In this document: piece by piece, positions 1-5,619 of the stretch | Layout: every line of letters starts with the position of its first letter | Position numbering within the stretch: the first letter of the stretch is position 1 | Origin: Candidatus Helarchaeota archaeon | Lineage (GTDB): Archaea > Asgardarchaeota > Lokiarchaeia > Helarchaeales > HEL-GB-A | Direction of reading: 5' to 3' | Length of the DNA stretch: 7,790 nucleotides | NCBI GenBank assembly: GCA_016840125.1 | Contig: JAEOSY010000372.1 | Coordinates: forward strand, 1-7,790 | The notes under the pieces: generated by a model | Databases searched by the model: none | Told to the model about the DNA's origin: nothing | Seen by the model: the letters and a program-made list of their open reading frames with translations, nothing else | Position numbers and translations under genes: made by a program

Positions 1-45
1 CACCGCGAATATGCTTTCCGAGTGGATCAACCTCTCCAAATCCAT
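1..45 (-). CDS. Start of a further operon gene, truncated by the window edge
   Basis: An ATG at 45-43 follows the TAA stop of the upstream glycosyltransferase gene with no gap, and the frame stays open for all 15 codons to the left edge (MDLERLIHSESIFAV). The immediate adjacency suggests a fourth gene in the same minus-strand operon, translated by coupling, because no Shine-Dalgarno-like sequence lies just before the ATG; the preceding bases are an A-rich stretch encoding the Lys-rich tail of the previous protein. Fifteen residues are too few to assign a family. By position another glycan-synthesis gene would be expected, but that is inference. The chance of a 15-codon open frame arising randomly is substantial, so confidence is low. 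Confidence 0.4.
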   Translation of the reverse strand, partial: MDLERLIHSESIFAV

Positions 46-1224
46 TTAACTTTTTTCTTTCTTTTCTCTAATTTTAGTTAAAACCTGGCTTGTTAGTCTT
101 GCACATCGTTCCCATGTAAAAAATTTGGATATGATTTGACGTCCTTTTTGTTTAAGGTGTTTAAATTTTTCCGGATTGGAGAGGAGTATATTTATTTGGG
201 TTGCCAAAATTTCAGGGGTAAGTGGATTGATTGTTAGAAATTCAGAAAAGGATTTGTGAATTTCTGCAAGACCTCCCTCCACACTGGTAATTGTTGCTGT
301 CCCTGAGGCAAGGCTTTCAAGAGCAACTAAGCCAAAAGGTTCATATAACGATGGAATAACGCAAATATCCGCCATGGCAAAGTACTTAGGAAGCAAATCA
401 TTAGAAACGAAACCTAAAAACATTATATACTTCGACACTTGAAGTTGATTCGCCATGTACTTTAGATACGAAAAAAGAGGCCCATCTCCTAAGAAGAGAA
501 AAAACGCATCTGGAAACCTTTTTATAATCTTTGGTATTGCTCGTATTAGTAATTGAGGACCCTTTATAGGTGATAAACGTCCTACAAAAAGTATAATATT
601 TTTGCCATTGAGGCTCAATTTATTTTCAAGTTCTGAATATTCTACTGAAGGATGAAATCGTCTTATATTTACTCCGTTATAGATCCGGTGAATTTTATTT
701 TCAGGTGTGTGTAAAACTTCTATTAATTCGCGTTTGACTGTATCAGAGATAGCGATGGCTAAATCTGCATTACGGATAGCTGTTTTTTCAAGTTGTCCTA
801 GGATCGGAAACGAAATTTTCCCAAAAACATCTCGCCAATCCATATTGCTCCTATTTTTCTGTAACCCAATAGTACCTACCGCTTTATAGATCATTGGTTT
901 GTCCTTTTTCAAACTAAAAAAAAGGCTACTTTCGAATCCATGTCCCAAAATTATATCCAAATCCAGTTTTTGAATAATTCGAAATCCACTTTTCCATAAT
1001 AAAATTGAATTGAATGGGAAATAGTATGGCGTTTTGATGTATTTGAGTGCCCGATGAATATAAATTCCCTTAAAAACTTCAAAATTTTGCTGATGTGGTT
1101 CTCCCTTCGTAATAATATGGATCTCATGCCCTAATTTCGTTAATTCCAGAGCGAGTTCGAATGCATGAATCCCACTCCCATAGGCAGTTGGATAAAATTG
1201 CTGAACAATATATCCTATTCTCAT
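46..1224 (-). CDS. GT4-family glycosyltransferase (third in operon)
   Basis: Predicted cytoplasmic, possibly membrane-associated, retaining glycosyltransferase of 392 residues, the normal length for GT4 (GT-B fold). It would move a sugar from a nucleotide-sugar donor to a growing surface glycan; donor and acceptor cannot be read from sequence. The N-terminal acceptor domain starts MRIGYIVQQFYP and has a glycine-containing loop (GSGIHAFELALEL) at about 16-28. The C-terminal donor domain has VGRLSPIKG at 214-222 (phosphate-binding R216 and K221), LFLGDGP near 244-249 and the EX7E motif E295-E303 in LYEPFGLVALESLASG. A frame-compatible GTG at 1233 overlaps the previous stop (GTGA), but I prefer the ATG at 1224: it has GGTGA five bases upstream and begins MRIG like its neighbour. 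The usual N-terminal His of GT4 enzymes appears to be Val116 here. Third gene of the operon and followed directly by another ORF. Confidence 0.9.
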   Translation of the reverse strand: MRIGYIVQQFYPTAYGSGIHAFELALELTKLGHEIHIITKGEPHQQNFEVFKGIYIHRALKYIKTPYYFPFNSILLWKSGFRIIQKLDLDIILGHGFESSLFFSLKKDKPMIYKAVGTIGLQKNRSNMDWRDVFGKISFPILGQLEKTAIRNADLAIAISDTVKRELIEVLHTPENKIHRIYNGVNIRRFHPSVEYSELENKLSLNGKNIILFVGRLSPIKGPQLLIRAIPKIIKRFPDAFFLFLGDGPLFSYLKYMANQLQVSKYIMFLGFVSNDLLPKYFAMADICVIPSLYEPFGLVALESLASGTATITSVEGGLAEIHKSFSEFLTINPLTPEILATQINILLSNPEKFKHLKQKGRQIISKFFTWERCARLTSQVLTKIREKKEKS

Positions 1225-1235
1225 CAATTTCACCG
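1220..1235 (-). promoter_or_regulatory. Overlapping stop/start junction with GGTGA ribosome-binding element
   Basis: On the minus strand the sequence reads CGGTGAAATTGATG. TGA (1232-1230) stops the upstream glycosyltransferase, GTG (1233-1231) is a possible overlapping start, and ATG (1224-1222) lies five bases after GGTGA. GGTGA is complementary to the conserved TCACC near the 3' end of 16S rRNA, so the same bases can serve as stop codon context and ribosome-binding site. This supports translational coupling and the downstream ATG as start. It is a short motif, so the assignment is a reasoned preference, not proof. Confidence 0.5.
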
Positions 1236-2402
1236 ATTCAATAGTGCTTGATATTCACTTATTATTTGTTCAGCAACAAGAGGAGCGATATACTGTGAGT
1301 GGAGTTGTTTTTCAGCATTTTTCTTTAAAGTTTGTAATAATCCCTCATTAGAAAGCAGTTGTTGCACGCATTTAGATAAGGTTTCAGAGTCGTTAAAAAT
1401 TAATCCGGTCTGATTATGGTGAATTAAAGCGCTAACTCCATAATAATCCCGCACAATAACTGGACACCCAACTGCCCAAGCTTCGAGTAATATAGTGGGC
1501 ATTATTTCAAATTGTGATGGAAGAATAAGCGCCTTAGCCCTTTTTAATAAAAACTTTACTTGGCTCTCATGAAGCGAACCTAAAATATGAACTTGACTCT
1601 TACTTTCAAGGGTATTGGTTAGTTTGTTCAAAGCCTCCTTTAAAGATCCTTCCCCAATTATAACCAAATTAAGATTTCCCTCATGAATGCATAATTGGTT
1701 AAATGTTTTTAATAGAAATATAAGCCCCTTCTCACTTTCCAGTCGCCCAATAAAAAGTAAATATGGATTATCTCCAACTTTTTGGATGCTAAGACGTACC
1801 CCTACTTTTTCTTCTGCCTGTGTCGGTCTTTCGGTCATATTTGGAATTACTCGAATCTTACTTGGCGCAATTTTATATTTATTGATTATTATTTTCCGGA
1901 AGTATTTAGTGAGTGAAATGATCCCAGCACTCTTTTCATAAGCTCGTTTCTCAATATGGAATAGAAATTGATAAAGCAGATAGGGCATGAACGCTCCTGG
2001 GACAGTCAATGCTACATCCCAATTGTGGGCAGTGAAGAGGATTGGGATTTTAAATGGAAAAAATGTTTGAAGAACAAGAGCTGATACTCTACTTTGAGCA
2101 TGCAGAATATGGAAACGCCCAGCACGCTTCTGAACCTTTAATAGTTCGAATACGACCTTAAAGCCAAAAAGAAACGTCGAAAAGAAATTCATGTTCAGAA
2201 CGTGTGGAATTCTATGTACATAAATCCCCCTGAAAACCTCCAATTTCAGCTGTTTTAGCTGTCGATGTGTAAATATATGGACTTCATGACCTCTTCTATT
2301 TAATTGCTCTGCTAAGTGCCATATATATTTCTGAATGCCACCTCCGTATATTGGAGGAATCCTATCTTTTGGTGTTCCAGAACTTATTAGTCCAATTCGC
2401 AC
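1230..2402 (-). CDS. GT4-family glycosyltransferase (second in operon)
   Basis: A 390-residue GT-B fold retaining glycosyltransferase, probably cytoplasmic and acting on a lipid-linked or membrane glycan. The N-terminal domain starts MRIGLISSG and has a glycine-rich loop YGGGIQKYIWHLAEQL at 19-34; FTAHNWDV (123-130) contains H126, the position of the conserved active-site His of GT4 enzymes. A hinge-region SLTKYFRK near 163-170 precedes the donor domain, with FIGRLESEKG (217-226; R220 and K225 for the nucleotide phosphate), VIIGEGSL (247-254) and EX7E E299-E307 (FEIMPTILLEAW). All GT4 signature positions are intact, making it the most canonical of the three. It starts with GTG, 17 bases after the preceding glycosyltransferase stop, and its end overlaps or abuts the next gene. 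No clear ribosome-binding site precedes the GTG, so reinitiation from the upstream gene is likely. Donor and acceptor unknown. Confidence 0.92.
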   Translation of the reverse strand: MRIGLISSGTPKDRIPPIYGGGIQKYIWHLAEQLNRRGHEVHIFTHRQLKQLKLEVFRGIYVHRIPHVLNMNFFSTFLFGFKVVFELLKVQKRAGRFHILHAQSRVSALVLQTFFPFKIPILFTAHNWDVALTVPGAFMPYLLYQFLFHIEKRAYEKSAGIISLTKYFRKIIINKYKIAPSKIRVIPNMTERPTQAEEKVGVRLSIQKVGDNPYLLFIGRLESEKGLIFLLKTFNQLCIHEGNLNLVIIGEGSLKEALNKLTNTLESKSQVHILGSLHESQVKFLLKRAKALILPSQFEIMPTILLEAWAVGCPVIVRDYYGVSALIHHNQTGLIFNDSETLSKCVQQLLSNEGLLQTLKKNAEKQLHSQYIAPLVAEQIISEYQALLNR

Positions 2403-2419
2403 TTACTACACATCTACGC

Positions 2420-3610
2420 CTATTTTTTAAGCAATTTTAAAAAATCGTCTATGAAATTTTCCCAATTAAAAGATTTCTCGATTTTTTGCCTACCAATTTT
2501 TCCGAATGAGATAGCTAATTCGTCATTATTCAACAACTTTTTTACTTTATCAACAAAACCTTGCCAGTCAAAGGGTTTTATGAGATACCCGGTTTTTTCA
2601 TGTTCTATTAATTCTTTAACCCCCCCCAATTCATAACTCACCACGGGCTTGCTACATGCCATTGCCTCCAACACGACAAGACTTAGTGGTTCGGGAAATA
2701 GTATAGGGAGAATAACGATATTTGACCTATTAATTAATTGAATTAACTTCTGATTTCTAAGGGGGCCGGTCATAATTACGTTTTTTTGCAGATTTAATTC
2801 CTTTATTTTCTGTTTAATTTCCATAATATCTGGTCCTAATCCTACTATAAGGAACTTACAATTTATTTGGGCGATTATCTCTTTAAAACAAATTAGAAAT
2901 TCTTTTACCCCTCTTTCCTTAATCAACCGTCCAAAAAACATAATTATTTTATCTGATTTGCCAATAGTATAAGGGTGAGTTGAAGTTTCAACATCCTGTG
3001 GTCTGAATTTCTGTTGATCCACTCCATAATAAAGTAAATCTATCGAAATTCCATCAAAATAAGAATTATACGCATCCCAAACTGCTCTACTTATCGCTAC
3101 TACAGGTCGCGCCTCTCGTAGAAGCTGACGGGTAAGAATAAAAGAAAGAAAAAATCGAAAAGAAAATTGCCTACATCGTTTGAAACATTTATCTATTTCA
3201 AAACCTTGACACAAACTTTCATGATAGAGTGTTCCCCGTGGGCAAATGGGATTATAGCCGTTCAAAATATAAACGAATGGAATCCGAAAAGCTTTCTTCA
3301 ACAAAAGGGCTGCGAAACCCCAAAAATCGGTAATATAAATATAATCAATTTTAAATTTTTTTACTAAATACAATGCTTTTAGAGGCATACCAATAAATCT
3401 AAATGAAGGACGTACTCTAAATATTTGTAACTCCTCTAATTCTTGAAAATGCGCCAACTTTTCATTAGTCGGATAATAATTCGATTTCGCAGTCGTTAGA
3501 ACATATACTTTGTGCCCCCTTTTCTTCAATCTCTTACAAATCTCCAGTGTCGCATTCTCAACACCTCCTATGTTTGGATAGAACGTATTCAGAATGAACA
3601 AGAAATTCAT
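2420..3610 (-). CDS. GT4-family glycosyltransferase with four-cysteine insert (first in operon)
   Basis: First gene of the glycosyltransferase operon, 396 residues, GT-B fold. The N-terminal domain begins MNFLFILNTFYPNIGGVENA, with the acceptor-side loop IGGVENATLEICKRL at 14-28. The donor domain has FFGRLIKERG (225-234), LIVGLGP (254-260), EX7E E307-E315 (PEPLSLVVLE) and the following ELGGVKELI (327-335). Two departures from the family pattern: the usual Lys of GRLxxEKG is Arg233, and the N-terminal His position is Asn117 (YILNGYNP). Four cysteines (C123, C134, C142, C146) sit in a segment after the NGYNP loop; I recall similar CP...C...CxxxC segments in other GT4 proteins, where they look like a metal-binding or structural insert. 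The ATG has no ribosome-binding site and lies about 25 bases from an A/T box, so a leaderless transcript is likely. Family assignment is firm; substrate is unknown. Confidence 0.92.
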   Translation of the reverse strand: MNFLFILNTFYPNIGGVENATLEICKRLKKRGHKVYVLTTAKSNYYPTNEKLAHFQELEELQIFRVRPSFRFIGMPLKALYLVKKFKIDYIYITDFWGFAALLLKKAFRIPFVYILNGYNPICPRGTLYHESLCQGFEIDKCFKRCRQFSFRFFLSFILTRQLLREARPVVAISRAVWDAYNSYFDGISIDLLYYGVDQQKFRPQDVETSTHPYTIGKSDKIIMFFGRLIKERGVKEFLICFKEIIAQINCKFLIVGLGPDIMEIKQKIKELNLQKNVIMTGPLRNQKLIQLINRSNIVILPILFPEPLSLVVLEAMACSKPVVSYELGGVKELIEHEKTGYLIKPFDWQGFVDKVKKLLNNDELAISFGKIGRQKIEKSFNWENFIDDFLKLLKK

Positions 3611-3624
3611 ATTGTTAAATGAAG
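3610..3624 (+). repeat. 15-bp direct repeat, left copy
   Basis: TATTGTTAAATGAAG is identical to the sequence at 5592-5606. This copy begins at the start codon of the first glycosyltransferase gene (its first base is the complement of the A of ATG) and reaches into the divergent intergenic region. The two copies bracket the amidase and the remnant ORF, about 1.97 kb apart. Confidence 0.5.
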
Positions 3625-3677
3625 GTAATTATAATATAAATATTCTAAATCTGTCATTAAGATTATGAGGAATTTTT
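3611..3677. promoter_or_regulatory. Divergent promoter region between glycosyltransferase operon and amidase
   Basis: The 67-bp AT-rich gap separates two divergent starts. TATAAATA at 3635-3642 on the plus strand lies about 40 bases before the amidase ATG, which would place its transcription start near 3664. The same bases read on the minus strand as TTTATATT (3640-3633), centred about 26 bases before the glycosyltransferase ATG at 3610, which would give a leaderless or nearly leaderless message. One near-symmetric A/T element could therefore serve both directions. Spacing matches archaeal TATA-box promoters, but AT-rich sequence yields such boxes easily, so this is a prediction from position only. 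Confidence 0.5.
3667..3670 (+). promoter_or_regulatory. Ribosome-binding site (GAGG) of the amidase
   Basis: GAGG lies seven bases before the ATG at 3678 and is complementary to the CCUC of the 16S 3' end. It fixes the ATG at 3678 as the start and contrasts with the glycosyltransferase on the other side of the intergenic region, which has no such element. Confidence 0.6.
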
Positions 3678-5096
3678 ATGCGAAAGGAAGATATTTATTA
3701 CATACCTGCTTCTGAAATCGCTGCTGTAATCAGAAGACAAGAAATGACTGCGTCAGAGATAACAGAACTATTTATTGAGCGAATTCAAAAAATAAATCCG
3801 ATTATCAATGCGTATTGCACTCTCACTTTTGAGATGGCGCGTGAACAAGCAAAGCGAGCTGATGCTGCCATCAAAAAGGGTGAACAAATTGGTCTACTCA
3901 ATGGCATTCCGACCTCCATCAAGGATGTTTTCCTTTTAAAAGGAGTGAGAACTACCTTTGGGTCGAAAATTTACGAAAATTATATCCCTGAAGAAAGTAG
4001 CGTGTCAGTTTCCCGATTAATCGATGCAGGGTGTGTCATTCTGGGTAAAACAAATACTCCCGAATATGGACATAAAGGTATTACCGAAAATGCAATCTTT
4101 GGAGTCACAAAAAATCCATGGAATCTAGAGAAAACTACCGGCGGATCTAGTGGTGGTGCGGCAGCTGCAGTGGTTAGTGGGATCAGTCCCCTAGCTGTAG
4201 GATCTGATGGCGGCGGCTCTATTCGAGGTCCAAGTTCTCTCTGCGGTTGCTATGGGTTGAAACCGACCTATGGACGGATCACGCGATATCCTCATGATGG
4301 AATCAGCTGGGCAACTCTCTCTCATCATGGACCAATTGTCCGATATGTTGAAGATGCTGCATTGATGTTAGATGTGATGAAAGGAGCTCATCCCGCGGAT
4401 TATTTCTCAATCCCTGTAGACAGCCCCTCATATGTAGAGGGCTTAAAGGAAACACCGAAAATACTGAAAATAGGCTATTCCATGAACCTCGGATTTGTTA
4501 AGGCGCTAGATTCTGAGGTCGAAGAAGGCGTGATGAATGCCGTTCGGAAATTCGAACAACTTGACTGGACCGTGGAAGAAGCACCAATGAAACAAAGAAA
4601 TCCTGAAAATGATTATATGGTTCTAATCACGACTGGCCTCGCTCATGAACTTAAATCCAAATTGAAAAAGTGGCGTGATTTAATTGATCCTACTCTCATA
4701 TCCTTTATTGAAGCCGGCAGAACCTGGAGTGCGATGGACTTAAAAAGTGCGTTACTCAGAAGAAAAAAGATGTTCGAATTTTTCGCGAAATTTTTTGAGA
4801 CTTACGATGTCCTCGTTACACCTACAACCGGAATCCCCGCTTTCGATCATGGAATGATGAACCCTCCTAAAATAAGTGGTAAAGCGGCATCCCCCCTGAC
4901 TTGGGTCAGCTTTTTATTCCCCTTCAATATGACCGGGCTCCCAGCTGCTTCAATACCCGCCGGATGGACAAAGGAAGGGCTCCCCTTTGGCATGCAAATC
5001 ATCGGAAAACGATGGGATGAATTGACGGTCCTACAGGCATCCAGAGCCTTCCAAGAAATTGCACCGTGGCAAGATAAAAAACCTCCACTGAAATAA
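3678..5096 (+). CDS. Amidase-signature family hydrolase
   Basis: A 472-residue cytoplasmic amidase of the amidase-signature family, hydrolysing a carboxamide (R-CO-NH2 or an amide bond) to the acid and ammonia or amine. The catalytic triad is complete: K82 in TSIKDVF, cis-Ser S157 in TTGGSSGG and nucleophile S181 in GSDGGGSIRGP. The spacings (75 and 24 residues) equal those I recall for GatA. The flanking GLKPTYGR (193-200) and the C-terminal LPAASIPAG and LPFGMQIIG (421-443) are also typical. Length is normal for the family and no signal peptide is seen. The family includes GatA, indoleacetamide hydrolase, aryl acylamidase and 6-aminohexanoate-cyclic-dimer hydrolase. With no gatB or gatC next to it, a stand-alone amidase is more likely than a tRNA amidotransferase subunit, but the substrate cannot be read. 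ATG start with GAGG seven bases upstream. It is divergent from the glycosyltransferase operon and appears monocistronic. Confidence 0.93.
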   Translation: MRKEDIYYIPASEIAAVIRRQEMTASEITELFIERIQKINPIINAYCTLTFEMAREQAKRADAAIKKGEQIGLLNGIPTSIKDVFLLKGVRTTFGSKIYENYIPEESSVSVSRLIDAGCVILGKTNTPEYGHKGITENAIFGVTKNPWNLEKTTGGSSGGAAAAVVSGISPLAVGSDGGGSIRGPSSLCGCYGLKPTYGRITRYPHDGISWATLSHHGPIVRYVEDAALMLDVMKGAHPADYFSIPVDSPSYVEGLKETPKILKIGYSMNLGFVKALDSEVEEGVMNAVRKFEQLDWTVEEAPMKQRNPENDYMVLITTGLAHELKSKLKKWRDLIDPTLISFIEAGRTWSAMDLKSALLRRKKMFEFFAKFFETYDVLVTPTTGIPAFDHGMMNPPKISGKAASPLTWVSFLFPFNMTGLPAASIPAGWTKEGLPFGMQIIGKRWDELTVLQASRAFQEIAPWQDKKPPLK

Positions 5097-5103
5097 CCCT
5101 CTA

Positions 5104-5130
5104 AAATATGACTCAGGACGAGTCAAATTT
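5104..5130 (+). terminator. Hairpin 3' of the amidase, possible terminator
   Basis: TGACTC (5109-5114) and GAGTCA (5120-5125) form a perfect 6-bp stem around the loop AGGAC, extended after one A-A mismatch by AAAT (5104-5107) pairing with ATTT (5127-5130). It begins seven bases after the stop codon. There is no long T-run directly behind it, only ATTT, and a T-rich run follows about 40 bases later (5169-5177). It may protect or define the mRNA 3' end. Archaeal termination usually relies on the oligo-T alone, so the role is uncertain. Confidence 0.4.
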
Positions 5131-5260
5131 CAGATCCGCTGGCATGAAGGCATGATCCACTGATATTATTTTTATTTGGAATTATGGTAATGCTCCAATC
5201 AGGATCGGTCCGGAGTATATAATGGAGTAGGTATGGTATCGAGGGACTATCAGTTTCCCT

Positions 5261-5497
5261 TTACAGCAATTGGAGTATCCGCTCAAGGTTGAGCTGGATA
5301 CTATTAATTTGTGCTACCAAATCAGTTGCGAGGTCCTCCTCGAGCACGTCCAGGAAGCCAGCAATTCGCACAATCACCTCGCTCACACCCATCTGCACCT
5401 GCGTGATCCAGACTCGGATCGCGGTCCGATTCGTGCCCCCCTCAAGGTACAGCGCTAGCGCGGTTTTTACGACGAAAAGTTCAAGAGGTGAAATCTG
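5261..5497 (-). pseudogene. Remnant ORF of unknown function
   Basis: The minus strand is open for 78 codons from a TGA at 5500-5498 to a TAA at 5263-5261. The translation includes ELFVVKTALALYLEGGTNR, then a hydrophobic and charged pattern, VSEVIVRIAGFLDVLEEDL, and ends LNLERILQLL. It reads like a real amphipathic helical protein: no proline after residue 4, no Cys or His, and mostly G/C at third codon positions, unlike the AT-rich surroundings. There is no good start codon near its beginning; the only ATG (5392-5390) would give 43 residues, preceded by GGTG only three bases away. I therefore read it as the broken C-terminal part of a gene whose front is lost, or as a very short protein. The ALxLYLEGG...R segment vaguely recalls helix-turn-helix starts of transposases, but this is too weak to name. 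Overlapping plus-strand frames are rich in His, Ser and Cys and look like shadows. Confidence 0.4.
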
Positions 5498-5499
5498 TC

Positions 5500-5506
5500 A
5501 AAAAAA
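5500..5506 (-). terminator. Oligo-T tract, possible terminator of the surface-protein gene
   Basis: On the minus strand the sequence reads TTTCCTTTTTTTGA, with seven consecutive T at 5506-5500, about 115 bases after the stop of the large minus-strand gene. No stem precedes it. An oligo-T tract alone can terminate archaeal transcription, so this is a candidate, weak because AT-rich sequence contains such runs by chance. Confidence 0.25.
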
Positions 5507-5591
5507 GGAAAGTTATCAGATTCTCAAAATAAGGCTATCTGTTTTCTGAAATCTTCCCTTGTATGATTTACTATCTAGATCTTTTTGATTT

Positions 5592-5606
5592 TATTGTTAA
5601 ATGAAG
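5592..5606 (+). repeat. 15-bp direct repeat, right copy
   Basis: Identical in sequence and orientation to 3610-3624. It lies 13 bp beyond the stop codon of the large surface-protein gene, in non-coding sequence. Flanking bases differ (CTTC after this copy, GTAA after the left copy), so the match ends sharply on the right. Confidence 0.5.
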
Positions 5607-5619
5607 CTTCTTAAATTGT

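Larger units (their letters stand above)
5097..5619. other. 523-bp convergent intergenic region without an intact gene
   Basis: This stretch lies between the stops of two convergent genes. It holds a hairpin shortly after the amidase, a T-rich stretch near 5165-5177 that could end amidase transcription, a 78-codon open remnant on the minus strand (5261-5497), an oligo-T tract for the minus strand at 5506-5500, and one copy of a 15-bp direct repeat at 5592-5606. The part from about 5500 to 5619 is AT-rich with stops in the frames inspected and looks non-coding. I see no tRNA-like cloverleaf or conserved RNA. Confidence 0.6.

Noticed and set aside
3678..5096. Calling the amidase GatA (glutamyl/aspartyl-tRNA amidotransferase subunit A)
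   Set aside because: The triad is shared by the whole family, there is no gatB or gatC next to it, and the C-terminal part resembles stand-alone amidases; the substrate is left open.
5141..5155. Tandem GGCATGA-A-GGCATGA as an operator or repeat element
   Set aside because: Only two 7-bp copies in a single place, downstream of a stop codon; likely chance.
5216..5235. TATATAAT box followed by ATG at 5233 as a small plus-strand gene
   Set aside because: The ATG opens a frame of only 19 codons and there is no ribosome-binding site at the right distance; AT boxes are common here.
5270..5549. Plus-strand open frames of 62 and 86 codons in the convergent intergenic region
   Set aside because: Their translations are rich in His, Ser, Thr and Cys and start without a ribosome-binding site; the opposite-strand frame through the same bases has a far more protein-like pattern, so these look like its shadows.
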